Position numbers and translations under genes: made by a program
The notes under the pieces: generated by a model
The model's database searches: none
What the model was told of the DNA's origin: nothing
The model's input: only the letters and a program-made list of their open reading frames with translations
Shown here: positions 45,647 through 53,600 of the stretch, piece by piece
Layout: each line of letters opens with the position of its first letter
Position numbering within the stretch: position 1 is the stretch's first letter
DNA from: Batkoa obscura
Lineage: Eukaryota > Entomophthoromycota > Entomophthoromycetes > Entomophthorales > Batkoaceae
Reading direction: 5' to 3'
Assembly: GCA_030770535.1 (NCBI GenBank)
Contig: JASVEC010000028.1
Location: 310,001-374,000 of the forward strand
Length of the DNA stretch: 64,000 bases

Positions 45647-46948
45647 ATGGTATATATAAAAAAACAGCAAACTCTTTCTCAATTCAATTGCTTGGATTAT
45701 GTTTTGAGCTTCTTAAAAGATAACGACTTGTCAATAATGATAGATCATCCTTATCAGTTTGATTTCCCAGACAACTCAGTGGCTATTAATATAAATAGAA
45801 ACCACATATCTATTGGAGGCTACTGGCAAACAGAAGAGTCTTACTTGATAATGAAAAGATCAAGACCTGTCTGGAATGAGTCTGGAACAATATTTGATTT
45901 CTTGGCGGATCCATGTGATAGATTTGAGAGAGAAGACGTTCTTGTTTGGGATGAAGTATTAATTGAGAAGAAAGAGAAATCTTTTGACATAATGGAACTA
46001 GACAAGAAGATCGGATGGGATACTTTCTGTCACTTGGCTAAAATCCCCCTATTCAAAAGCAATTTAAGGAGAATGAACGATCTGGAGTTAGGAATGATTG
46101 GTAAGGAATCCGGTGTTGTTAAATTCGTTTCAGATGATGGCTTTCAAGATGGCTTTGTGACCAAGGATGTCTTCAGTAGCTTGTGCTTCAGATATGGTTC
46201 ATTGTACCCCGGTGATAGTGATGGTCATTACACTCCAGAGGTTATTAATTTGAATGGATCTCAAATCCCAGTTTATAGATATGATGAGTGGTTGTATTTA
46301 AGAGAGAGTCCTGGTAGAGTAAAATTATTTTTATTTTTAAACTCAGGACTCTCCAATCTCTTAGGCTGCAAATGTTGTTATGACGATTCTTACAAAAAGA
46401 AAGTTAAGTTTAGAATTGAAGATAAATTTCAAGACCAAGGTTATGTAGATGACTTGGATACATTTTGTGGGATAGCTTCAATGCTGTATACAGGACAATA
46501 CTGCAACAAACTCAGAAGAAAATATAAGATAGCAAAAAAGAAGTGTCTAAGACTGCTCAAATATCTAAGTGTTAATTTGAATATGGATAACAAGTTTGCA
46601 AAAGATATAGCGAATGTTAAAATAGATGAAAATTACGAATTGACCAAAAAACTACTGAATTTTGATAAAATAGTAAAAAACTTCGTAAAAACAGTTTCTA
46701 AATTCAAGGACGTGGAAAGAGAAACAAAAGATTCTAAAAATCTTTCATATGTTGAAGCTTTTATCCGCACAATAATGGAAGATATACTTAATGAGTCTAG
46801 AGATATTGATATCGAAACTGTAGCTTACCGGGTTAAAACTCTCTGTTACAAAAACAAAAAAAATGAGTCTTCAATCAAGACAATAATCAACGGGTTAACC
46901 GACCACGAAAGATACTTGCTATATAATTATAATAGGAAAAAGAGATGA
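45647..46948 (+). CDS. Orphan 433-residue protein in inserted segment
   Basis: An intact intronless frame begins nine bases after the left 53-bp duplication. GC content and codon choice are visibly higher and more mixed than any neighbouring AT-rich gene. The protein is soluble, with a Cys cluster (Gly-Cys-Lys-Cys-Cys-Tyr at about residue 242), an aromatic-rich N-terminal half (for example Gly-Gly-Tyr-Trp-Gln-Thr) and a long basic helical C-terminus ending Asn-Arg-Lys-Lys-Arg. No polymerase, transposase or nuclease motif is recognisable and I know no family for it. Its stop codon overlaps the start of the next frame (ATGA), an arrangement typical of bacterial operons. A bacterial or DNA-virus source is inference. 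Confidence 0.65.
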   Translation: MVYIKKQQTLSQFNCLDYVLSFLKDNDLSIMIDHPYQFDFPDNSVAININRNHISIGGYWQTEESYLIMKRSRPVWNESGTIFDFLADPCDRFEREDVLVWDEVLIEKKEKSFDIMELDKKIGWDTFCHLAKIPLFKSNLRRMNDLELGMIGKESGVVKFVSDDGFQDGFVTKDVFSSLCFRYGSLYPGDSDGHYTPEVINLNGSQIPVYRYDEWLYLRESPGRVKLFLFLNSGLSNLLGCKCCYDDSYKKKVKFRIEDKFQDQGYVDDLDTFCGIASMLYTGQYCNKLRRKYKIAKKKCLRLLKYLSVNLNMDNKFAKDIANVKIDENYELTKKLLNFDKIVKNFVKTVSKFKDVERETKDSKNLSYVEAFIRTIMEDILNESRDIDIETVAYRVKTLCYKNKKNESSIKTIINGLTDHERYLLYNYNRKKR

Positions 46949-47271
46949 TGACTAAAACAGGCGCTGATAGAGAAAAACTCCTTTTAACTCCACCCTATTA
47001 TGCTGTTGTATTTTCGTCAAAGCGTACCGAGGGTGATAACGGTTATGATGCTATGAGTGCAAAGATGGATGAGCTGGCAGAAAAACAAAATGATTATTTG
47101 GGTACCGAAAGTGCAAGGGATAAATCTGGTTTTGGCATTACAATATCCTACTGGGAGAACCTTGATTGTATAAAGAAATGGAAAGAAAATGCGGCTCATC
47201 CAGTGGCACAAAAATTGGGTAAAAAACAATGGTATACTTCTTATAAAGTACGTATTACAAAAGTAGAGTAA
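46945..47271 (+). CDS. Antibiotic-biosynthesis-monooxygenase (ABM)-like small protein
   Basis: 108 residues, starting in a 4-base ATGA overlap with the upstream frame. Features of the ABM dimeric alpha/beta-barrel fold: an opening strand Tyr-Tyr-Ala-Val-Val-Phe-Ser-Ser, a helix with Met-Asp-Glu-Leu-Ala, Tyr-Leu-Gly-x-Glu-Ser, the strand Phe-Gly-Ile-Thr-Ile-Ser-Tyr-Trp with the following Trp-Lys-Glu-Asn-Ala-Ala-His helix, and a final Tyr-Lys-Val-Arg-Ile. The pattern Tyr-Trp-x-(5-8)-Trp-x-x-x-x-x-His matches bacterial ABM proteins, which act on polyketide-type or haem substrates or have no proven activity. In this fungal setting it looks foreign. No intron. Confidence is in the fold, not a reaction. 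Confidence 0.7.
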   Translation: MMTKTGADREKLLLTPPYYAVVFSSKRTEGDNGYDAMSAKMDELAEKQNDYLGTESARDKSGFGITISYWENLDCIKKWKENAAHPVAQKLGKKQWYTSYKVRITKVE

Positions 47272-47345
47272 TATTATGAGATGAATGATTGAAATGGTAC
47301 TCTTATCTTGGTTTAATATGTCTTGCTATGCGTACTAAATTGAGT

Positions 47346-47398
47346 ATAAAAGAGATTCTTCAACATACTAACTCGAGGCTTTTTAATTGGATTACTCT
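47346..47398. repeat. 53-bp direct duplication, right copy
   Basis: Continues directly into the rest of the LTR (CTGATAACGTATC), whereas the left copy runs into the inserted genes. Confidence 0.88.
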
Positions 47399-47602
47399 CT
47401 GATAACGTATCATTAATAAAGTCACTAAGTCTTTCTGACAACATCTTATATAGATTTTACGCTTATTGCATACTATTCTTATTAAGTTAAGTCTATCTTA
47501 GTTACATAAACTAAGACCGTTCAACTCAAGGCAAGTTAATTAAGCAAGAGTAGCTTTTAACTCCGACCACTGAGTATCAACTTTCACACTACTATTAAAA
47601 AT

Positions 47603-48740
47603 ACAAAAAAAATTAAAGATGAGCAAATCGAGATTATTGTACAATATTTACTTGATAATTCAACTATTTCATCAAGATTTAGTAAAAAAAATAATGATAA
47701 ATATTCGTCAGAGAATATATATATATTTAATAAAAGTAGAAGAATGATATATAGTAAATATTTTAATGATTTAAAAGATAAAGCAATAGCTAGGTCAACA
47801 TTTTTTAAATATATACCAGATAATTTTAAAAACCCAGCAAGAAAAACAAATTTATGTAATATATGTACCCAGTATACAGTCAGAAAAAAGTTATTTGAAA
47901 ATAAAATAAATATAGCGACAGAAAATAAAGCAGAGATAGAGGAATCTTTTAATAAAGAAAAAAGGTTATATAAATTACATGAATTTTGTGTTGATACTCA
48001 AAAAAACATAATGAAGCTATTAAAAAATTAAATAATAGAAGTTGTATAATAATTTTAGACTTTAAACAAAATATGGAAACAGGAACAAGACCAGGTCCAA
48101 TAAATTTAGATTATTATAATAAACAAGCTATATCAGTATTAGGGTTTGGCGTTTTATATTTAAAAAATGTTAAAACAATAGGCAAAGTTTATTTTGATTA
48201 TTTATCTGAAATATTAAATCATGATTCAGCATATGCAGGAGATTGTTTAGTTGATTTAATATCTAAAGAGCCTTTATTTAAAAAGTTTACAAAAATTAAT
48301 ATATGAGCAGATACAGGATACCATTTTAAATCTCAAGAGTTTTTACACTATATATTTGAAGAAATTTATAAAATAAATAGTAGTTTAAATATTGATCTTA
48401 ATTTTTTTGCTGAGCATCATGGAAAAAGTATAGTTGACGGACATTTTGGAAATCTTTCACAGTGGAAAAATAATCTTGAAGCATTAGGTAAAATAGAAGA
48501 TATTGATCAATTAATTTCAAAATTTGAGATTTTTGTTTGTGAACATAATGGAGTTAATAACTCAATTGTTAATAATGGAAAACAAATATAACTTTTAAAA
48601 AGTATGAAAGAAACAAAAATATAATAAAAATAATAAAAATAATAAAAATACAAGGTATTAAAAAGTATTTACATTTTATTAAACGTGGTAATAAATTACA
48701 CTGTTATCCAGTATCTGATAAATCAAAAAAAAAGCGATAT
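47603..48740 (+). pseudogene. Transposase relic of the long-TIR DNA transposon
   Basis: Successive open pieces: about 47,612-48,031 (basic N-terminal region with a Cys-x-x-Cys, Asn-Leu-Cys-Asn-Ile-Cys), about 48,035-48,590 after a change of frame and an in-frame TGA, and a C-terminal remnant at about 48,655-48,750 (His-Phe-Ile-Lys-Arg, Pro-Val-Ser-Asp-Lys). DDE-like landmarks are Ile-Leu-Asp-Phe-Lys-Gln-Asn, Asp-Thr-Gly-Tyr-His-Phe-Lys-Ser and Glu-His-His-Gly-Lys-Ser-Ile-Val-Asp-Gly-His-Phe-Gly. I associate the last with transposases common in large AT-rich fungal genomes but do not know the superfamily. The gene is dead: frameshift and stops separate the pieces. Confidence 0.65.
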
Positions 48741-48920
48741 AATTACAATTAAAGTTATGGAGTCTATAGAGGATAGAAAAATTAAAAGGTCAACCCCAGC
48801 TTATCTTACAAAAATAACTGAAAATTTAAAAGTTTCAATATTTAGTAAGCAAGTAAGTAGCTTATTAGGATAAAAATCAATTATTAAATGTTGATATTAC
48901 TTAAATTAATAATAGCTAAG

Positions 48921-49441
48921 TTAATAAATAGTCAAAGAGCAAGTAGTTGTAATAATAAGTAAAAATTATTATTATACTGCTTGTATTACATAGGGATGGT
49001 TGATTATAGTTTTGGGGCTAAACACTCCCTCCTATTCAGCTATTTATTAACTTAGCGATATATTGATAATGTAATTATAACATTAAAATAATTTGTTCAT
49101 TTGATAGCAAATCTGCAATGTTGGCTGTAAAACAGTTAATAATAAATATTTCTTAATAAAGCTATATAAAAGTATATATTTATTTACATATTACAACTTT
49201 GACTAATATCACTATACAAGCTATATTAGTAAAATCTTTGCTAATCCAGAAATTTATATTAAATTTAATAAAAATTCCGCTAATTGACAATATAAATTAT
49301 AACAAAATAATTTAAAACTGTATCGGGTACTTTTGGCTTTTAATAAAGAATTTATCTTTATAAATTTTAAGCAAAATTTTTAAAATATAAATATTTAAAA
49401 ATTGGATAAAAAAATGAAACCAATTTGGACACCCCCATATA
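48921..49441 (-). repeat. Right long terminal inverted repeat
   Basis: Inverse partner of the left TIR; ends ACACCCCCATATA. Confidence 0.8.
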
Positions 49442-49743
49442 GTAAATTTCAATAAAGAAATGATTCAGTAATATGTTTATGAAATTAATTATTTTTAATA
49501 TTGTAATATAATTTATTCTTATATGAAATAAGGAGTATTTATAGTAACCAAGGCAACCTATCAAAATTGATCCTTTGGATAGTGTAAGTCATATTATTAT
49601 TGATGAATTTTTTTATACTAATATTGAAGTTAGTAATAAAATTAGTAAGAATTTGGAATAATTTAGCTTAGTTAAAAAATAATAAGAGATATCTACTTTA
49701 CATTTTTACACTTTTCAAAATGTTTGGCAGGTTAAAATAAAAT
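49442..49743. other. Short spacer beside the transposon
   Basis: AT-rich; no gene seen. Confidence 0.4.
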
Positions 49744-49850
49744 ATATAGTGATGTATTTTTGTGTTTAAGAATTTTACCGACAATTATTCTACTCAAATA
49801 GTGCTTGAAAAATGGAAAAAGCGATGAAATCAAAAAAAACACCCCCATAT
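49744..49850 (+). mobile_element. 105-bp MITE copy 11 (left half of an inverted pair)
   Basis: TATAGTGATGTATTTTTGTG to AACACCCCCATAT, abutting copy 12 head-on. Confidence 0.88.
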
Positions 49851-49953
49851 GAGGATGTTTTTTTTGGTTTCATTATTTTTTCCATTTTTTAAGCGCTATT
49901 TAAGTGGAAAAGCTATTAGTAAAATCCTTAAACAAAAAAATACATCCCATATC
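49846..49953 (-). mobile_element. 105-bp MITE copy 12 (right half of an inverted pair)
   Basis: CATATGAGGATGTTTTTTTTGG to ATACATCCCATATC; shares the ATAT with copy 11, so the pair forms a 210-bp near-palindrome. Confidence 0.88.
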
Positions 49954-50020
49954 ATATTTAATTCCGCTTTATTTTAATACAAATAAAACAAAATCAATTG
50001 ATTTCAAATATACAATAAAC

Positions 50021-50674
50021 ATGTTATTAATAATCATAACTTACTTATTGTTATTCAATTCATCAATCAATGGTGATAACGTTCCCTTTAATATAAAAGT
50101 AGGTGGTATGATGTACCCATGTCGAGTAGGTGATCGAGGTCTTTGGCCTGGTTTATGGAGGCCATTAGCCGGTTGTTTGGGTTGTAGAAAAAGTAGTTCA
50201 AGCTGTATTACAGGTTTTAATGGAACTTGGAATGATAGAATCGATTTTAGTGAATCTTGGGGTAGTAGTTTTCAATTATCATTAGTAGAAGAACTTAATA
50301 AAAATATTGGTCAAGAAATGGGGGTTAATTTCTATGGTGAAAAGGTTACACAGATAACAAGTAGTTGTCGTACAGAATCTGGTGGAGATGTTCGAATTTG
50401 GATAAAACAAAAGATGATTTGGTTGGATGTTCAATGTTTTTATTATGTTACTCCATTTCGTTTAAGAAAACTACCCTGGATGAGAATTGATGCTCCAACT
50501 AATGATAATTTAGAAATTGGTTGTGGATTCAATGAAGATAGAGATGGTAAAGATAGTACAAAATGTTGGATAAATAAAGGAATTAGTGGTAGATCAATAG
50601 ATGATCAAAATTCAGATGGTATTATTGTTGAAAAACCATTAACTAGCAGTTATAATGTAATAAGGACTGTATAA
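50021..50674 (+). CDS. Secreted cysteine-rich protein, unknown family
   Basis: 217 residues from the Met at 50,021. The first 20 residues are an obvious signal peptide (Met-Leu-Leu-Ile-Ile-Ile-Thr-Tyr-Leu-Leu-Leu). The mature part has about nine cysteines, many Gly/Trp/Ser, an internal Trp-Pro-Gly-Leu-Trp and no further membrane helix. The same frame stays open upstream to 49,904, but that portion lies in a MITE and encodes a non-signal basic stretch, so I place the start after the MITE. No recognised family; a secreted enzyme inhibitor, lectin-like or effector-like protein are all possible. It resembles the cysteine-rich gene near 6.1-6.6 kb in type but not in sequence. Intronless. Confidence 0.68.
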   Translation: MLLIIITYLLLFNSSINGDNVPFNIKVGGMMYPCRVGDRGLWPGLWRPLAGCLGCRKSSSSCITGFNGTWNDRIDFSESWGSSFQLSLVEELNKNIGQEMGVNFYGEKVTQITSSCRTESGGDVRIWIKQKMIWLDVQCFYYVTPFRLRKLPWMRIDAPTNDNLEIGCGFNEDRDGKDSTKCWINKGISGRSIDDQNSDGIIVEKPLTSSYNVIRTV

Positions 50675-50798
50675 TTTTATTAAAAAATAAAGATAAAATC
50701 CATTTATTTGTTAATTTTAAACCTTAAAGAAGTTTTATTTTTTCTTATTTTTTATTTTAAACAAATAAGAGTATATAAAATTTTATTTATTATTCTAA

Positions 50799-52305
50799 TT
50801 AATCTAATAATTTAGTCCAATCATAATTTCCCCAAGGAAATTTTTTGTTAAATTTATCTACTCTTAACCTATTTTCATTACTATCTTGATACTTTGGTTT
50901 ACGCCATAAACTTATATCTAAATCCAACATACCAGCAATAATTTCCTAAATAAAATATATATTAATAATCTCATAACCTTGTATCTAAATAAATATCCCC
51001 TTACCTTTCCAAAATAACTTTTGAATTTTTCACTTTCTTCAATAATATGTCCTAAACCACCATCCGGGTGAAACCAAACATGAAAATAAGGTAAATTCGA
51101 TGTCATTGATTTTCTAAATGTTCTTTCTTTAGTATTTATAATTTTCTTATGTTGTGACCATTCATCTGCTATGTCAATTAATCCTTCTTTAAAATAAGCA
51201 GTTGCATCTTGTGATAAATCCCATGGTAAAGGTATACATTCAATTACAGTATGTTTGAAGTGGTTTAAATTCATTACAGTTTCCATAAAGATTACCCCTT
51301 TTTCTAAAGTAGCAAACATACGCATTAGACTTTTCATGAAGTTCTATTTGATAATTATTAGTTGATATTTTTTGTTTCTTTTTAAATTAATAAGTAACAT
51401 AAACTTACTCGAATTTCATTCCAAGTAGCATCATCACAATCTAAACTTGATTTACAATGATCTCCAGGTATAATTAGACAATGACCTGGTACTAAATCTG
51501 TAACTGTAGGTAATGCAAGATATGCATTTTGACCCATAGAAATAATTGGAGCTATTGGGGCTTGTCCATTTTTAAAACAAAATTGACATTTATCTAAAGC
51601 TTCTTGATTTTTTTTATAATCTATAATAAAATTAAATAATAAATTCTTTTATCTATAGAGTGAATAGCTTACTTTTATAGTCAATATCTTTTTTATTATT
51701 TCTATTGTCTTTTGAAGCAAAATGTTCCGCTCTTTCTTCAATATATTCTAAATCATCTTTATATCCACCATCTCTACATATTTTATTTACCATATGTTTA
51801 ACTTGATCTCCGGATTTACTGTTTTTTTCTTCTCTTAATAATTCCATAATATCTTTATCTTCTTCTTTTTCTGACTAGTTATTATAAAAATAAATAAATG
51901 AAAATTTTAATTTTATGATTATATGAATGTAATTTACCTTTCTTTTTAATTTATTTGATTTATCTTCTGCATGTGTAAATCGATTACTAAAATTATGACT
52001 TACAAATTGTCGTTTTTTTTCCTTTTATACATTAATAAAACCAATGACAACTATTCGATATAACTATTTACCTGTTTATCCATCTCTTGCCTATCCGTTT
52101 CTAATTCTAAACTTAAGTCATCGTATTCTTTTTGTAATTTAGTAACTGAGTTTGATTTTAACATTTTAGCTTTTAATAACTTAGCTTTTAATTTGTTTAA
52201 TTGATTGGTTATATCAGCTACTCTGTTGCCTTCATTTCGTACATTTTCAATAGTAAGTATAGGTGATGGTGATCGACTTTCAACAACTTCAAGGGTGTTA
52301 TTCAT
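50799..52305 (-). CDS. CWF19: CWF19-like splicing/intron-turnover factor
   Basis: Six exons on the minus strand (52305..52072, 52021..51938, 51874..51673, 51620..51409, 51343..51005, 50945..50799) encode 405 residues. A charged coiled-coil N-terminal part precedes two C-terminal domains. CwfJ_C_1 is HIT-like: Cys-x-x-Cys-Phe, Gly-Gln-Asn-Ala-Tyr-Leu-Ala-Leu-Pro, and Val-Pro-Gly-His-Cys-Leu-Ile-Ile-Pro-x-x-His. CwfJ_C_2 has Phe-His-Val-Trp-Phe and the ending Phe-Pro-Trp-Gly-Asn-Tyr-Asp-Trp-Thr-Lys. Proteins with this pair (Cwf19, Drn1, human CWF19L1/2) associate with the spliceosome and lariat debranching. This one is shorter than fission-yeast Cwf19, mainly at the N-terminus. It is divergent from the Abitram gene across only about 140 bp. 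Confidence 0.92.
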
Positions 52306-52446
52306 TTCTATATTTATTTCTTTGGTTTTTTAGTGAATTTTTAAAATAAAATAAAATAAAATAAAATATAACAAAACGAATTTTCTGAATATTCGAAAAC
52401 TAAAAACTCAGTTTTTTATTCTCTTTTATCAAACTAAAAAAGAATA
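52306..52446. promoter_or_regulatory. Compact bidirectional promoter CWF19 / Abitram
   Basis: 141 bp between two divergent start codons with an (AAAAT)n tract at about 52,344-52,370. Shared regulation is inference. Confidence 0.45.
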
Positions 52447-53411
52447 ATGACTAGTGAACCTAATGAGCATATAGATACAGTAAAAATCCAATATGATTTA
52501 AGTAAATATGAAAAAAAAATAGAATCTTGGAATCAAGATATTACCAGTCCAGTCGAAAGATATTTCAATATTTATGAAGCAAGTAAGTTAACTATATTTT
52601 ATTAAACCCATCTTAATCTTTTATTTACATGATAGAAGCTAAACCCAACTCTCAATTTTCAAACCAAATGATCTATCAATCACCTAGTAGGTAATATAAA
52701 AAATAGTATTATTATTATTGTTTGTCTAAAATATAATGTATAAATAGTATCAGTTTAATCATGTTACATGAAACCCATCCTTTTCTCTCTTTAAAATCAC
52801 AATTATCATCTGTAAAATCCATCGAATTAGATATCAATAAAAACATTTTAGATAATCCAGCTATAGGAAAAAGAAAAAAAGGAGCTTATAAATTAGAACC
52901 AGATACCATATTGGTTACTATTCAAGTGAAATTGGAAAAAGAAGGGAAGATAGAGGAATTAAATTTCCCAATTGGAGCTAATTTATATGGTACTATTATT
53001 GAAATTAATAAAAAAATAATAGAAAAGCCGGAATTGTTGTTTGATAAGGTAAGTTTATTTGTTTGATGATTTATAATATTAATATATATATTAATATTTT
53101 ACTATTAGTATAACACGGAAGCTTATATTGCCATCATCTTACCTACCTTAGCAAAAAGTCCAATAAATGATCCCCCTGTAGAAATGATTGGAAAAAATCG
53201 AAAAGAAAAAGAAAAAGAAAATAATGAAGAAGATACTAATGATAATAGTAATTTAATAGAAATTAAAAGTAGTAAATTAAGTAAATATGATAAAAGAAGA
53301 ATGAAATATAATCAACAATTGATTAAAGATGCTGAAAATATTAATCATCCTTTAATTACGTTGAAAATTCCAATATTTGTTTTTGAGGGACAGAGTTTGG
53401 ATGAGGAATAA
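52447..53411 (+). CDS. Abitram/FAM206 (Simiate) family protein
   Basis: Four exons (52447..52582, 52636..52690, 52748..53048, 53109..53411) encode 264 residues. Family landmarks in order: Val-Glu-Arg-Tyr-Phe, Gln-Ser-Pro-Ser-x-Ile-x-Leu-Ile-Met-Leu-His-Glu-x-His-Pro, Gly-Lys-Arg-Lys-Lys-Gly-Ala, then Leu-Tyr-Gly-Thr-Ile-Ile-Glu-Ile-Asn-x-x-Ile and Lys-Pro-Glu-Leu-Leu-x-x-Lys, and Thr-Glu-Ala-Tyr-Ile-Ala-Ile-Ile-Leu-Pro. The lipoyl-domain-like (glycine-cleavage H-like) fold of this family is known from animals, where the protein is linked to actin binding and transcription. A fungal role is unstudied as far as I can say. The N-terminal 35 residues and the C-terminal charged tail (Lys/Glu-rich) are additions not in the animal protein. 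Confidence 0.85.
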
Positions 53412-53600
53412 ATATATATTTTAGAAAAACGTATAGTAAGTTTTGGGTAGTGATGGAGCGCAAACAAGTCAAAACTTGATATTTTTTTAAGATAAATAAA
53501 CAAATGTTATTGTTTTACTTCTCATAAACACGCATAATATACTATTAATGCATAGTTGAAATTTGGCTTCTAAAAAAACTTTTATTTTAAAAATATAAAA

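Larger units (their letters stand above)
45387..47588 (+). mobile_element. Solo LTR copy 4 (fossil), itself interrupted by a 1.7-kb segment
   Basis: Left part 45,387-45,638 starts TGTGAAATATCGG; right part 47,346-47,588 ends AACTTTCACA. A 53-bp stretch (ATAAAAGAGATTCTTC to TTGGATTACTCT) is present at both junctions, identical to each other including variants absent from the other three LTRs. No target duplication of the LTR itself is visible. Structure inside the LTR is described separately. Confidence 0.8.
44804..49441 (+). mobile_element. DNA transposon with about 0.5-kb terminal inverted repeats, carrying nested insertions
   Basis: Ends TATGGGGATGTCCGAATTGG and its inverse at 49,420-49,439, flanked by TA on both sides. 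The inverted similarity continues inward for about 480-520 bp (matched blocks include GATTAGCAA-GCTTTTACTAATAT, GGTTTTAAATTATTTT and GTAATATATAAATAAATA). Between the repeats lie a transposase relic (47,600-48,740), a MITE (44,998-45,101) and an LTR bearing a foreign segment (45,387-47,588). Without the insertions the element is about 2.3 kb. The first 11 bp equal the MITE ends, and a GGTTTCAT block also matches at similar depth. Superfamily not assigned. Confidence 0.8.

Noticed and set aside
45647-46948. 433-residue protein as a mitovirus-like RNA polymerase or a retroelement protein
   Set aside because: No Gly-Asp-Asp, no RT or protease motif and no zinc knuckle seen; left unassigned.
49904-50020. 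N-terminal 39 residues of the secreted protein as a real extension
   Set aside because: They are encoded by the MITE, are not a signal peptide and precede a strong one; kept only as a finding.
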